Origin: Lucinisca nassula
Taxonomy: Eukaryota > Mollusca > Bivalvia > Lucinida > Lucinidae
NCBI GenBank assembly: GCA_963580285.1
Contig: OY757017.1
Location: 17,432,003 to 17,496,002 of the forward strand
Length of the DNA stretch: 64,000 nt
Reading direction: 5' to 3'
This document shows, piece by piece, positions 20,390 to 30,655 of the stretch. Every line of letters begins with the position of its first letter. Position 1 is the first letter of the stretch. Under the pieces are notes generated by a model, which ran no database searches, was not told the DNA's origin, and saw only the letters and a program-made list of their open reading frames with translations. The position numbers were made by a program, and so were the translations under genes.

Positions 20390-20515
20390 TCCCAGCCTAC
20401 ATATGTCGCAATTGTGACGTCACATCAACGTCAGTGCAACGTCATGACGTTTATGCAACGTGCAATCTACGTCCATTGCACCGACGTTGATTTGACGTTG
20501 CCATAACGACGTATG
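20390..20515 (+). mobile_element. Element N, ACGTCA-rich short palindromic element
   Basis: It contains TGACGTCACATCAACGTCA, CAACGTCATGACGTTTATGC and a CGACGTATGCCTGCTG end. A relative at 24118-24200 carries GCATAAACGTCATGACG and TGACGTCACAATTCCGTCAT ATGCCTGCTG. Dense ACGT motifs in both orientations suggest a small MITE. Confidence 0.5.
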
Positions 20516-20599
20516 CCTGCTGGATGTCTTTGGTATCAATGAATTTCTTTCGATAGCTCCTAGCAAAAAAAAAAAATAAGGATATTTCTTCTTTTGTGA

Positions 20600-20775
20600 A
20601 AATGTATGTTGTGTTGCACTCATTAGAATCGCCTCCATGAGGCGATTCTGATGAGTACACACAGCATACCTATATTTTATAGAAGCCCATACTATTACCA
20701 ATATGCTCCCAGATCTGGTCATATTAGTAATCCTCAGTGGCTCGAACTACCCCTCGAAACATCCACTTCACGGCC
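20600..20775 (+). mobile_element. D3-type MITE fragment
   Basis: The hairpin arm TCATTAGAATCGCCTC/GAGGCGATTCTGATGA is of the D3 form. It is followed by CCTCAGTGGCTCGAACTACC, as in the complete D3 copy at 45.6 kb. The CAG terminus is missing. Confidence 0.65.
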
Positions 20776-20855
20776 AGATTATTTATCTTGTTTGGGCCTA
20801 AAAATGGCTGTGTTTCCGCTAACATGCCGAAAAAATAACAGGGTGGGTAGGTCGA

Positions 20856-21068
20856 TTAACCCTTGTCCTGCTGAATATTCATATATGCCACACCTACTAC
20901 CTATTATCAACCAATCAGATTACCTGTAGCAAATTATTACAACAAATTCACAATCTGAATGGCAAACAATGTAGATCCTGATCAGATGGCTTCGTCAGAA
21001 GCCATCTGATCTGGATCTTCATTGTTTCAAAGATAAGGCCTATCCGGGATTAGCAGGACAAGGGTTAA
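20856..21068. mobile_element. Element L, piggyBac-like MITE with TTAA ends
   Basis: It is bounded by TTAA at 20856-20859 and 21065-21068. The ends are CCCTTGTCCTGCTGAATA and the imperfect inverse ATTAGCAGGACAAGGG. It contains the hairpin GATCAGATGGCTTC/GAAGCCATCTGATC. TTAA targets and CCC/GGG ends are typical of the piggyBac superfamily. No transposase is present. Confidence 0.75.
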
Positions 21069-21267
21069 ACCTTTTTATTTTTTGTAAACCTTTTTGTTTG
21101 AAGTTCTTTTAAAGGGCTTAATTCCAGCCATTCAAATAATGAGGTTTAGAGTATCAAGGAAGCAAAAAGAACAGGATTTTAAGTATTGGTTTTGCTATTT
21201 GACAGTTTTATGACATTTTATCAACTAGAAAATATTAATGTCGGTAGGTAAGATTTTTATGCCCCCG

Positions 21268-21340
21268 GAATCGAGATTCGGGGGGCATATAGTTTTTGAT
21301 CTGTCTGTCTGTTTGTCCGTTTGTCTATTTGTCTGTCTAC
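21268..21340 (+). mobile_element. Hairpin and GTCTGTCT microsatellite head
   Basis: ATGCCCCCGGAATC pairs with GATTCGGGGGGCAT, followed by TCTGTCTGTCTGTTTGTCC repeats. The body is replaced by a truncated SINE B. Confidence 0.6.
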
Positions 21341-21344
21341 AAAC

Positions 21345-21450
21345 AAACTTGGCGTCTCACATGTGATCCGAGTGAGGCTCGAACCCACAGTGGTAAGAGA
21401 CCTAATGATTAAGAGTCAGTGCTCTTATCCACTAGGCCACGGAGGCCCGT
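21345..21450 (-). mobile_element. SINE family B, head-end fragment
   Basis: It covers the tRNA-like head and the start of the body (CTTGGCGTCTCACATGTGAT…GGCCACGGAGGCCCG). The tail half is absent. Confidence 0.8.
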
Positions 21451-21569
21451 TCGAACGACTCGGTTTACCTAATGGTACTATTCCCGGGCAGACTTAAATT
21501 GTACAGTGCACGACGCGTCTATTATGCATGTACCCATTATTTTATTGGACTTGCCTGTGTAAAATAGTT

Positions 21570-21780
21570 TTTTGTGTGTTTGTATTGGAGTTTAACGGCC
21601 CAGTCAACACTATTTGGGTCAATTTTGAGCCGGTCAGTTTACCTATCCACACTTTTCCTGGGCAGGCTTATACGTAGGCAGTTAACCAGTAGAGTGCACA
21701 TTCTTTCGCCAGAAACTGACAACTGTCCTTCTTGAATCAGCGGAAGGAAGAGAATGACCGTAGAAAAGATTTAGTTTATA
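21570..21780 (+). mobile_element. SINE-like family Q
   Basis: It starts TTTGTATTGGAGTTTAACGG CCCAGTCAAC and contains CAGTTTACCTATCCACACTT and CCAGTAGAGTGCACATTCTT. It resembles family A in its GTTTAACG…GTCAACAC segment but differs elsewhere. A relative lies at 27272-27450. Confidence 0.65.
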
Positions 21781-21792
21781 CTAATTTATTTT

Positions 21793-22058
21793 TTGTTTGA
21801 TTTGAGGTTTAACGTCCCCGTCAATACTGTAAAGGTCATTTTGGAGACGTTGCTTCCAATTGTATGGGACTTTTAGCCGACATTGAGATGAAATGACATC
21901 TCAAGCCCTGTCGCCCAATGAAACAATTAGGGTTTATAAGCCTTGGCAGGCTTAGATCCACTAAGCGGTTTACCAGTACTCGTGTGCGGGTCGGTTTCAG
22001 CTCTGCGTGGAAGCATCATGCAGCCCATATATTTCTTCAAGCCCCGATGGGCGGGGGC
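21793..22058 (+). mobile_element. SINE-like family A, nearly full copy
   Basis: It runs from TTGTTTGATTTGAGGTTTAA to CCCCGATGGGCGGGGGC and lacks about 25 bp around the GGACGG segment. Confidence 0.85.
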
Positions 22059-22229
22059 TTCTAATTTATTTTAGTTCGATTGCGATGAAAGCTCCAAGCA
22101 CTCATTCCGGCTGTTTTCACGCGCGAGCGAGAGAGAGGCAGTGGCATTTACACCACGGCTACCCATTTACACCAGGGTGGAGTGGGGCAATGTCATTACG
22201 TGTCTTGCCCAAGGACACACCTCGATACC

Positions 22230-22402
22230 GTTGGCCGGATTCGAACGCACAACTTCTCGATCATAAGTCGAACGCGTTAACCACTCTTCTATCGAGGCTG
22301 AAAATCTCCACGAAAGAATGTTGCCGACCCCGGCAGGTATCGAACCCGTGTCCTCCTGATAACCGGTCAGTCGCGTATCCGACTGAGCTACCGAGTGGGT
22401 AA
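22230..22402 (-). mobile_element. Two tRNA-like heads side by side (SINE remnants)
   Basis: In reverse, one reads ACTCGGTAGCTCAGTCGGAT…ACACGGGTTCGATACCTGCC (A and B boxes) and the other CTCGATAGAAGAGTGGTTAA…TGCGTTCGAATCC. Acceptor stems do not close into proper cloverleaves, so they are read as SINE heads, not tRNA genes. Confidence 0.55.
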
Positions 22403-22460
22403 AATAGTACAATCGCATTTCGATATCACATCCGTGTGACATAATGTACGTTTTTTATCC

Positions 22461-22765
22461 GCCCCCGCCCATCGGGGCTTGAAGAAATAGATGGGTTGCA
22501 TGATTCTTCCACGCAGAGCTGAAACCGACCCGCACGCGAGTACTGGTAAACTGCTTAGAGGATCTAAGCCTGCCCAGGCAAAGCGGTGCGAGAGTCGGAC
22601 CTTCCATGCTTCTAAACCTTATTGGTTTCATTGGGCGGCAGGGCTTGAGATGTCATTTCATCTCAACGTCGGGTAAAAGTCCCACAAAATTGGAAGCAAC
22701 GTCTCCAAAATGACGTTTACAGTGTTGGCGGGGACGTTAAACCTCAAATCAAACAAACAATGACC
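22461..22765 (-). mobile_element. SINE-like family A, full copy
   Basis: GCCCCCGCCCATCGGGGCTT to GGGGACGTTAAACCTCAAAT plus an AAACAAAC tail. It is one of the best-preserved copies. Confidence 0.88.
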
Positions 22766-22802
22766 AGTTTTCTGATGGAAATATGTAATTTTTTATCCTA
22801 AT

Positions 22803-22995
22803 CGATACTGCAAATATAGGTTGTGGGTGCTCGTTAGAACCGCCTCATTGAGGCGGTTCTAACGAGTACCCACAACCTATGTCTTGGAGCAGAAATAAGC
22901 AAAATAATGTATAGTCCCGTAAACCCCAGTTTTGTCAATTAACAGTGGGGTTTGGGGGGTGTTCATTTCACGTATTTGTTCTCGTGATGTGATAA
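22803..22995 (+). mobile_element. D2 hairpin MITE, half element
   Basis: A perfect hairpin ATAGGTTGTGGGTGCTCG… (about 22815-22880) with tip CTCATTGAG is followed by GTAAACCCC/GGGGTTTGG and TTCATTTCACG…TCTCGTGATG. The other terminus is absent. Confidence 0.8.
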
Positions 22996-23090
22996 AACTT
23001 TCTTACACTTTTCTTATTTCTGCTACCAACAAAAACTGTGGGTGATCAATACAACCGTCCAATTTGAAATACGAGTTTATTTTATGGATT

Positions 23091-23329
23091 TTGTTTGAAT
23101 TGAGGTTTAACGTCCCCGTCAACACTATATAAGACATTTTGGAGACGTTGCTTTGAATTTCGTGGGACTTTGCTTATGTGTATTGGACCGTCCGACTCGC
23201 ACCACTTTACCCGGGCAGGCTTAGTCCTTCTAAACGGTTTACCAGTACTCGTGTGTGGTCAGTTTCAGCTCTGCGTGGAAGCACCATGCAGCCCAATATA
23301 TTTCTTCAAGCCCCTATCGACGGGCGCGC
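23091..23329 (+). mobile_element. SINE-like family A with long imperfect target duplication
   Basis: It is flanked by GAAATACGAGTTTATTTTATGG and GAGATACGACTTTATTTTAT, part of a roughly 28 bp direct repeat with a few mismatches (about 23061-23088 and 23330-23357). The divergence suggests an older insertion than the nested copies elsewhere. Confidence 0.8.
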
Positions 23330-23573
23330 AATATGAGATACGACTTTATTTTATGGAAATAAATAAATAGATATACATAAATAAATGAGTAAATAAATAA
23401 ATCAGGGTTTTCTCTGATAAAAATGAGGATTGTTTTCATCATGACATTGATATTGCGGATTCTCGTTGGAAATCACTCCTATGACTGTTTTTTATGGATT
23501 ATAACCGATGTTCTCTTGAGAGTTATCAAAGGCAGCAATTTTCTCCCTTTAGCCATTCATTTTGTTGATATGA

Positions 23574-23738
23574 GTGAGTGAGTGTTCGAGTTTTACGTCC
23601 CACCAACAGCTTAGGTCATACGCAGACGGGACCTCGGTTTAAAGACTCATCCGAAAGTCTGGAGAAGCCCGGGATCGATCCTGCGATCCCTGGTTTACAA
23701 GGCGAGTAGCGTAACCACTGCACCACGGAGGCTTCTTA
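23574..23738 (-). mobile_element. SINE family P with 13 bp target-site duplication
   Basis: In reverse it begins GCCTCCGTGGTGCAGTGGTT (A-box region), has AGGATCGATCCC (B box) and ends in (TGAG)n-type sequence. The duplication TTTGTTGATATGA lies at 23561-23573 and 23739-23751. A second copy is at 51236-51407. Confidence 0.85.
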
Positions 23739-23823
23739 TTTGTTGATATGAACGTACATTTACATTTTGAAAGCCTCTGCAGTTAATTATATGGACGTAA
23801 TTTTGTTCATAGCTCAATGAATT

Positions 23824-23985
23824 TGTTTTGTTTGCTTGAATTGAGGTTTAACGCCCCCGTCAACACTGTTTAACGCATTTTGGAGACGCTGCTTTCAATT
23901 TTGTGCGACTTTTACCCGATATTGAGATGAGATGACATCTCAAGCCCTGTCACCCAATGCCAATGGGGCTTATAAGCACTGGACG
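23824..23985 (+). mobile_element. SINE-like family A, truncated
   Basis: Only the first about 160 bp are present. It is then replaced by the pyrimidine-rich tract. Confidence 0.75.
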
Positions 23986-24727
23986 GTCCCTTCACTCTCC
24001 CCATTCCTCTCTGTATCTCTTTTTTCCATTTTTTCTTCTCTGTTATTTGTCACCTTCTCTTTTCCCATTTCTGCCTTCAATTTCTTACCTCTTCTCCTTT
24101 GTTTTCTATTGTCCTTTCTAGATGTGACGTTGCATAAACGTCATGACGCTGCAACGACGTTGATGTGACGTCACAATTCCGTCATATGCCTGCTGAGTGT
24201 ACGTTCTTTTCTTACCCCTTCCTCCTCTCTTTTCGATCCCAGTTCTGCACTTTTTGCCTCTTTCCTCTTCTCTGCTCTATTTCTAATCTTCTTATCCCCA
24301 CTTCTTATCTTTTTTTTTCTCTTTACTTCTTTTTTCTTCACTTCTCTGTCTTCTGACCTCATTCATTTTCTCCTTATTTCTATTCTCTTCATTTCTCCTC
24401 TTCTCGTCTCTGAATCTCTCACCATATTCTCTTACATCTCTTCACTTCATCTGTTTATTATTTTTCTCCTCTCCTCTCCTCTCCTCTCCTCTCCTCTCCT
24501 CTCCTCTCCCCTCTCCTCTCCCATCTCCTCTCCTCTCCCCTCCTCTCCTTTCCTTTCCTCTCCTCTCCTCTCCTCCTCTCCTCTCCCCTCCCCTCCCCTC
24601 CCCTCCTCTCCTCTCCTCTCCCATCCCATCCCCTCCCTCCCCTCCCTCCCCTCCCCTCCTCTCCTCTCCTCTCCTCTCCTCCTCTCCTCTCTCCTCTCCT
24701 CTCCTCTCCTCCCCTCTCCTCTCCTAA
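23986..24727. repeat. Pyrimidine tract ending in (CTCCT)n satellite
   Basis: A C/T-only-rich strand runs from 23986. It is interrupted at 24118-24200 by a copy of element N, and becomes dense CTCCT repeats from 24467 to 24725. The Glu/Arg/Gly-rich frames on the minus strand are artefacts of this repeat. Confidence 0.85.
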
Positions 24728-24869
24728 ATAAAACGAGTTGGAAAAAGTACACATTTTAACAAGAATATCAATTTGTCACAATGCTATAACACATTTACAT
24801 CTACAATACAAGCTTCTGACGTCACACATCCAGAACGGGGTTGTTCAAATCTAACGAAAACTATAACTA

Positions 24870-25203
24870 CAGGCGAACTTCAATGGCTCGAACACTTTTG
24901 GAACCACGACAATCTATTCGAGACAGGGGCAGTTCGAGCCACTGATGACTACTTCCTGGAGGCTCAATGGGGATAATTATGGACTTCTTTTCGGCGTTCT
25001 ATAAAACAAATGTATGTTGTGTACTCATTAGAATCGCCTCATTGAGGCGATTCTAATGAGTACACACATCATAATTTGCAAGATAAAAGACGAAAATTTC
25101 TTAAATTTTCCTTATGTAGAGAAATTCCCTAGTGACTCTAGAAGGGATTCGACTCTGCCATAGTAAACGAGCCATCGGTGTTCGAGGCATCAAAGTTCTA
25201 CTG
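24870..25203. mobile_element. D3 MITE (pogo-like ends, TA duplication), diverged
   Basis: TA at 24868-24869 and 25204-25205 flanks CAGGCGAACTTCAATGGCTC and GTTCGAGGCATCAAAGTTCT ACTG. The middle carries the D3 hairpin TCATTAGAATCGCCTC/GAGGCGATTCTAATGA (about 25026-25060). CAG…CTG termini with TA duplication fit the Tc1/mariner-pogo superfamily. Confidence 0.75.
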
Positions 25204-25308
25204 TAATCATTATGAAAATAAACATATATTATTCGTGGAACAAGGTGAATAGCATTTACAGCTACACCCATTTTTATTTTAAAGAAAAGATTACCTATAT
25301 TAGGTATA

Positions 25309-25514
25309 CAGTTAAATTCGAGTATTAAGACCACCTTTGGGACTGTTCAAAAGTGGTCTTTAAGACCACTTTTGAACAGCCCCAAAGGTGGTTTCTGAGC
25401 AGAGGACATTGACTGCAGGAAATTGGAAGAAAAAATAACTGCACCCTTCTGAATAAGCTTTTTAAAGCAGAATTAGCCTTAATTTTAGGTGGTCTTAATA
25501 GCGGAATTTTACTG
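25309..25514. mobile_element. Element O, pogo-like MITE
   Basis: TA duplications at 25307-25308 and 25515-25516 flank CAGTTAAATTCGAGTATTAA and GGAATTTTACTG. It contains an inverted pair AGACCACCTTTGGG…CCAAAGGTGGTTT, and GGTGGTCTTAATAGCGG at the right. A shorter copy is at 31662-31828. Confidence 0.8.
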
Positions 25515-25529
25515 TATGGGCACATGTTG

Positions 25530-25825
25530 GCCCCCGCCCATCGGGGCTTGGGGAAATAGATTGAGCTGCATGGTGCTTCCACGCAGGGCTGCAACTGGCC
25601 ACACATGAGTACTGGTAAACCGCTTAGAAGAATTAAGCCTGCCCAGGCAAAGTGATGTGAGTCAGACCGTCCAATGCATTTAAGCCTTATTGGTTTCATT
25701 GGGCGTCAGGGCTTGAGATGTCATTTCATCTCATTGTCGGGCAAAAGTCCCACAAAATTGGTAGCAACGTCTCCAAAATGACCTAAATAGTGTTGACGGG
25801 GACGTAAACAACAATCAATCAAACA
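25530..25825 (-). mobile_element. SINE-like family A, full copy
   Basis: GCCCCCGCCCATCGGGGCTT to GTTGACGGGGACGTAAACAA. It abuts the right end of element O. Confidence 0.85.
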
Positions 25826-25903
25826 ATTGTACAGGTACATGTAGGTCTACCTGCTGAATTTGTAGGAGGTTGGGTCGGTGCAAAAGAACTGTTTAGCTTT
25901 CAG

Positions 25904-26054
25904 TGTTTGTTTGTTTGTTTGTTTGATTTAAGGGTTAACGTCCCCGCCAACGCTGTATGGGTCATTTTGGAGACGTTGCGTCCGATTCTGTGGGACTTTT
26001 ACCCGACATTAACATGAAATGACATCTCAGGCCCTGCCGCCCAATGAAACCAAT
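25904..26054 (+). mobile_element. SINE-like family A, truncated
   Basis: The first about 150 bp, preceded by (TTTG)n, stop at CCCAATGAAACCAATATG. A D2 hairpin follows. Confidence 0.75.
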
Positions 26055-26059
26055 ATGCT

Positions 26060-26525
26060 TCAAGACATACATTGTAGGTTGTGTGTACTCGTAAGAACCG
26101 CCTCAATGAGACGGTTCTAACGAGCATCTACAATCAATGTTGGCAATATAAATAAGAAAAATATCACGGATTTACATCAGAAAAGTAGCCATTTTGGGGA
26201 TGTGAAAGATGCACTATGTCGCACGGGTGTGTTATCTTTCAGTAGGATAACATACCCATGCGCTAAAATGGCGTCAATTACCACACTACGACACACCCAT
26301 GCGACATAGTGCATTATTTCACATCACCAAAATGGCTACTTTTCTGAGGAAAATCCGTGATATGTTTCTTACATAGGTTGTGGTGCTCGTTGGAACCGCC
26401 TTATTGGTACCCACAATCTAGGTTTTTGAGCTAAAAATAAGGAAAATAATGAACTCCCCTGTAAACATCTAAATTAGGTTTTTCTGGGGTCTTCATTTCA
26501 CGGGCTTGATAACCTGATGAAAAGA
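26060..26525. mobile_element. Two D2 MITEs joined tail to tail
   Basis: A D2 copy with hairpin at 26070-26135 runs out through AAAGTAGCCATTTTGGGGAT and ATGTCGCACGGGTGTGTTAT. It meets a reversed copy (CACACCCATGCGACATAGTG…GGCTACTTTTCTGAGG) with a decayed hairpin near 26373-26425. The roughly 220 bp between form a large imperfect palindrome. Confidence 0.75.
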
Positions 26526-26631
26526 AAGAACAATTCCTTCCCGGTACTCAAGGTTGAATCTCAACGTTGTTCCGGTTTAACGCTTGGTAAACTGCTAAAG
26601 GGCACTGACTCGTAAATGTTTTTCCATAGAC

Positions 26632-26910
26632 CATCACGTGAACAAGTCCGTGAAATGAAGACCCCCTAAACCCCACTTTATATAGAGAAAACTGGGGTTT
26701 ACGGGGGTATTCATTATTTTTCTTATTTCTGCGCCAAGACATAGGTTGTGGGTACTCGTTAGAACCGCCTCAACGAGGCGGTTCTAACGAGCACCAACAG
26801 CCTATGTTTGCAGTATGAATAAGAAAAATATCACGGATTTTCATAAAAAAGGTAGCCATTTTGGAGGTAAGAAAAATGCACTATGTCGCATGGGTGTGTA
26901 ATCGTTATGA
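26632..26910 (+). mobile_element. D2 MITE, complete
   Basis: It runs from CATCACGTGAACAAGTCCGT to GCATGGGTGTGTAATCGTTA. The hairpin is at about 26745-26812 with tip CTCAACGAG. The left end and the reversed right end share CATYACG..AACA with the D1 termini, tying D1 and D2 together. Confidence 0.82.
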
Positions 26911-27030
26911 TAGATTGTTGGTACTCGTTAGAACCGCCTCGATGAGGCGGTTCTAACGAGTACACACAATCTATATTTTGAGGAGAAATAAGAGAAAATC
27001 ACAATTTTTCATCTAAAATTTTAGCGTTTT
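26911..27030 (+). mobile_element. D1 hairpin and right flank, truncated
   Basis: Near-perfect hairpin TAGATTGTTGGTACTCGTTA…TAACGAGTACACACAATCTA with tip CTCGATGAG, then GAGGAGAAATAAGAG. Confidence 0.75.
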
Positions 27031-27271
27031 CGTCTGTGACCTAAAGTAAGATTGAAGAGAATTGCTACAAAAATAACCGATTGTAATAGGACCATAACCC
27101 CCACTCAGTCAATAAAATGGACCAAAACCAATTGGCTTTGTGGGTGGATTTGATTTATATTAGCGAAAAGTGGCTTTATTAAAGTTTTGTTAATAAAAGC
27201 TGCTGGCCAAGATTTATGTACTACATGTGTTAAAACCGCTTAAACCACCAACAGTTACACCCCTAGCATCC

Positions 27272-27450
27272 CATAAGGGGTTTGCTTGTTTGGAGTTTAT
27301 TGTCCTGGTCAATACTGTTCAGGTCATATCAAGCACGTCAGCTTACCACACCACACTTTTCTGGGTCGGCATGTATAAAGGTGGTTAACCAGTACAGTGT
27401 ATATTCTTTCATCAGCGGTAAAATTTGAATGACCACCTCCACAATTAATA
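27272..27450 (+). mobile_element. SINE-like family Q, diverged copy
   Basis: TTGTTTGGAGTTTATTGTCC TGGTCAATAC and GTGGTTAACCAGTACAGTGT ATATTCTTTC match 21570-21780. Confidence 0.6.
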
Positions 27451-27594
27451 AACTAGATTCAATTTTGTCAGTTTGTCTTTTTCATTACAAAGAATATGTT
27501 GTGCAAGTTTCGTGAAATTTCCGTGAAATTCCACATAGGGGTGTGGTGTCTTTCTTGTAATAGCCGATCACATGGTCCAATCAAATATGTTTTT

Positions 27595-27790
27595 TTTTCA
27601 AGTACATAAGCGACCTCATGTTATCACAACAACGTCTTTAGTTTTGATCATTTCTTCATGGAACTTACAGAGAAGGTGGGCAGTGACATGTGGTGTTGTA
27701 AACTGGCCAAAGCGTGGTTGTCGGTCATGTGTTTATCTTTCTGTCTGTCAGTGCATCCTGCCATTCCTTCTTTAGCACCTTTGACTAGTC
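27595..27790 (+). repeat. Single decayed unit of the 161 bp tandem-core family
   Basis: TTTAGTTTTGATCATTTCTT…GGAACTTACAGAGAAGGTGG resembles the 12-14 kb unit, with GTCAGTGCATCCTGCC after it. Confidence 0.5.
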
Positions 27791-27884
27791 GGCATGCTGA
27801 TCTCACCTGTTGTATGTCCATAGATTGATGACCTTGTCCATATTTTCATACTTTTCTTTACATGGTCCTTGACTGCTAAAAAGA

Positions 27885-28395
27885 GAATACCAGGTGAGTG
27901 TCTTTTAATATCAAGTTTATCAGGCAAGGCTTCGAGAATGCTTGTAGAATCGCGAGGCTTGCCGAGCGATTCTACATACGTTCTCGAAGCCGAGCCTGAT
28001 AAAACTGATATCAAATGATACGAATCTGGTATTCTATTTATCAGTTTATCCCCTTGTACACTCTTAAACTAGCAATTTACTATCAGTTATTGATGGTCCT
28101 CAGTGCGTCCCAGAATTCTGGCGGTCGATATATTTAGTATCAGCTGACCATATTTTTCCTATGATAATTTTTTCATGTAATTTTTCCATTTTTCTCAGTA
28201 GCAATACCATTTTTGTCATTTTTTTCAGTGGTCCGGTTCATTCATAAAAGTGCAATGTCATGCTGACGTGACGGAGCTCACTTGACCTGAGATAGCATAT
28301 CTTTATCAGGTCAATGCATTGCAATGCAATATATATAGGGGGTAACTGATATAAAGCTTTTAGGGGTAACCCTCCGTCAGTGAGGATTGGATATT
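27885..28395 (+). mobile_element. Element H (terminal hairpin plus body)
   Basis: A hairpin at about 27908-28013 has arms TTTATCAGGC…GAATGCTTGTAGAATCG and the reverse, with tip GCGAGGCTTGCCGAGC. The body of about 380 bp contains CTCAGTGCGTCCCAGAATTC and GACCTGAGATAGCATATC. The second copy is reversed at 44495-44985. No ORF. Confidence 0.7.
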
Positions 28396-28939
28396 CATGT
28401 ATATCACGAGGACATGGATTATGCCTGGAGATGCCAGAACAGCCTATATCCTTGATTGCTTAAGCTGTCCATAATTAATCTTCTTTGCTGCACAATTCCA
28501 TCGATTATAATTGCATTATTATAATTGCATTTTCTTTGTCTTGCAGATAAAAGTGACATGGAACTGTAAAGAGTTATGTCATCCGGGTTAGTCAGTGAAT
28601 GTTTAATAGACACTGTGTGATCTTGACCTCCTTTTAAGCACAGGCGAGCATTACGAACCACCATGATCCTCTTGTTTCCTTTCGTTTTTACACCCCCACC
28701 CCTCCCCTCCCCCGTCATCCACAGACTCCTTCTTTCGTCATGTTTTGTAAACCAGGGCTCAGTTGTTATAATGTTAGTGGTCATAGTGTTAACTGTTCTA
28801 GCAAGTTCAATATCTAAACTTGAGATTTTGGTATGTTTGCTGAAAAATGTGAGCAGCTTTTGCAAGCGTGCCCTCTTTTTTTCATTGACTAACGATGTCG
28901 TTAGTTTTGACCAACTGGCCCCTGGCAGCTAAAATGGCG
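28396..28939. other. No recognised gene or repeat
   Basis: Moderately AT-rich. Open frames of 89 and 148 codons on opposite strands lack any recognisable domain. Confidence 0.4.
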
Positions 28940-29162
28940 AACTGTTAGTTTTCTTTTGCTCCAGCATTTCAATGGTTTCTTACTGTCGAGTCCTCACCGT
29001 TGTTTCGTCTCTGTGGTTGTTTGATTTTTGTGTTCACGGAAATGTTGCACTGTTGAGTTAGGAGGCCTTCATGCGGACTGAACAAATTATTTGTCTTAAT
29101 CGCGACGAAAGTAAGGGTGAGGATTGTGGCTACGTAAAATCGATTTAAGCTCCCCAGTGGAA
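28940..29162 (+). mobile_element. Family M tail, 5' part
   Basis: CTGTTAGTTTTCTTTTGCTC…GGAGGCCTTCATGCGGACTG to AAGCTCCCCAGTGGAA. A family A SINE follows immediately. Another tail part recurs at 30472. Confidence 0.75.
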
Positions 29163-29402
29163 TTCGGCCCGCACACTAGTACTGGTAAACCGCTTAGAGG
29201 ATCTAAGCCTGTCCAGGAACCGCAGTGCGAGGCGGACCGCCCATGCTAATAAACCCTATTGGTTTCATTGGGCGAAAGGGCTTGAGATGTCATTTCATCT
29301 CAGTGTCGGGTAAGAGTCCCACAAAATTGGAAGCAACGTCTTTAAAATGACCTTTACAGTGTTGACGGGGACGTTAAACCTCAAATCAACCAACCAACCA
29401 AC
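29163..29402 (-). mobile_element. SINE-like family A, 5' truncated
   Basis: It starts at TTCGGCCCGCACACTAGTAC and ends in an AATCAACCAACCAACC tail. It closely matches the copy at 58998. Confidence 0.85.
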
Positions 29403-29885
29403 TCTGTTATTCCCTGTTTAAGCAATATTAATAACTACGTAAGACTTTGTTAGACATGATTTGTTTTTCGTCGTTATATGACTTCTACGCCCTGCTATAC
29501 AACAGACATAATAAATTACAGACTTGCTAGTAAAAATGATAACTCTTTCAACCCTGCACATCGCTACAGATCTTATAAAACAGTTTAGCTCTAGTTGAGA
29601 CGGCTCATAATGAGCCATCTCAACTGGATCTATACTGTTTGCCATCCTGCAAAACTATTTTGTTTGAACACCACATAGACAAGAATGGACGTGTCGATAA
29701 TGGGCGTGTCCATATTCAAAGTTCCAGATACTCAGACGTGCAAGAGTTTAAATGTAACTTAAATTAACCAGACTCGATTTGGAAAACCGCTCCTCAAAGA
29801 GACATAAGCAGCAGAACTGACAAACACATGAAAAAAGAGCCCTTAGTATACTTTAATGCATGTTCTTTTAACGCACATTCATTGC
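29403..29885. other. L-type hairpin and unassigned sequence
   Basis: About 29578-29643 hold AGTTGAGACGGCTCATAATGAGCCATCTC in a roughly 60 bp hairpin resembling the L module. Otherwise nothing recognised. Confidence 0.45.
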
Positions 29886-29891
29886 AAAATA

Positions 29892-30289
29892 TTTACATTT
29901 CCAGTGTAAAGCCTAATGCAAACCTATAGAAAACAATGTAATTCATACTTCCACGAACGCATCGAGTCACACGATTTTCAGTGACGTCAGTCTAAACCAT
30001 AATTCTACATCTGATTGGGCGTTGGCGACGTCAACGCTGTTCCGCTCTTTGTAGAAAAACAGCGTTTAAACATTTTTCAGCTTTAAAAGTTTGTCCTATA
30101 ACAGCGATGAGGATCAAAGCAGGCACATATAAGAAATAAGCTTTATTTTTCTGCTGTTCATGAAAGTATGAACGACAGCGGGTGGCTAGCAAAGTTTACA
30201 TGAACCCCTTCGGGATTCATTCACTTTGCAGGTGACCCACTGCATTCATACTTTCATGAACAGCAGAAAAATAAAATTCATTTCTTAAA
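29892..30289 (+). mobile_element. Element I (body plus terminal hairpin)
   Basis: It starts TTTACATTTCCAGTGTAAAG. The body has CAGTGACGTCAGTC (exact TGACGTCA) and GGCGACGTCAACGCTG. The 3' hairpin (about 30141-30277) has arms TTTTTCTGCTGTTCATGAAA and the reverse, tip GAACCCCTTCGGGATTC, and the end CATTTCTTAAA. Copies: 40859-41259, and reversed 55150-55913. Confidence 0.75.
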
Positions 30290-30471
30290 TGAATACGTTG
30301 GGTTACACGATGTCACATGATCGATGTTTGACCACAAAATAAACAATGGTTATGGCATAAATACCTATGCGTATGGCATTTTGAAGTCATTGTCAAATTG
30401 ACCGATGGCCGTGCTCAAACAACACAAAACAGGTTCAAACCATGAAATTCGCGTGCTGTTTGAATTTGGAT

Positions 30472-30655
30472 TTTGAGATATGGCCATTTTGTGGGAAAGT
30501 AACTGTCCTTATGGCCTTCCTTTGTTTAGGTTTCCATTATGGTCTGGTCGCTTAATGTTTGTGTTTCTTTCCCTTTGGTGTCGTTGATGGGTGGAGTAAG
30601 TTAATTGTATCGATTCCTGATCTTTGTTTTACTTCTACTTTGCTTTGTTTACTTT
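30472..30655 (+). mobile_element. Family M tail, 3' part
   Basis: GATATGGCCATTTTGTGGGA… TTTCCCTTTGGTGTCGTTGA…GATTCCTGATCTTTGTTTTA. Confidence 0.75.

Noticed and set aside
20641..20670. Further hammerhead core (TCTGATGAG)
   Set aside because: No GAAA or pairing partners follow. It is a hairpin MITE arm.
22320..22402. A minus-strand tRNA gene
   Set aside because: A and B boxes are present but the acceptor arms do not pair. It lies next to another SINE-like head.
22007..22402. 131-codon ORF as a gene
   Set aside because: It runs through the end of a SINE A and two tRNA-like heads.
24442..24754. Glu/Arg/Gly-rich minus-strand proteins of about 100 residues
   Set aside because: Direct translation of the (CTCCT)n satellite. 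All three frames are open for that reason.
25325..25699. 124-codon minus-strand ORF
   Set aside because: It lies across a SINE A and element O. The same peptide strings (FAWAGLDPLSGLPVLVCG type) recur in every family A copy and reflect the repeat.
28419..28932. Overlapping 148- and 89-codon ORFs on opposite strands as host genes
   Set aside because: No domain, no splice context and no similarity I recognise. Lengths are within chance for AT-moderate DNA of this size.
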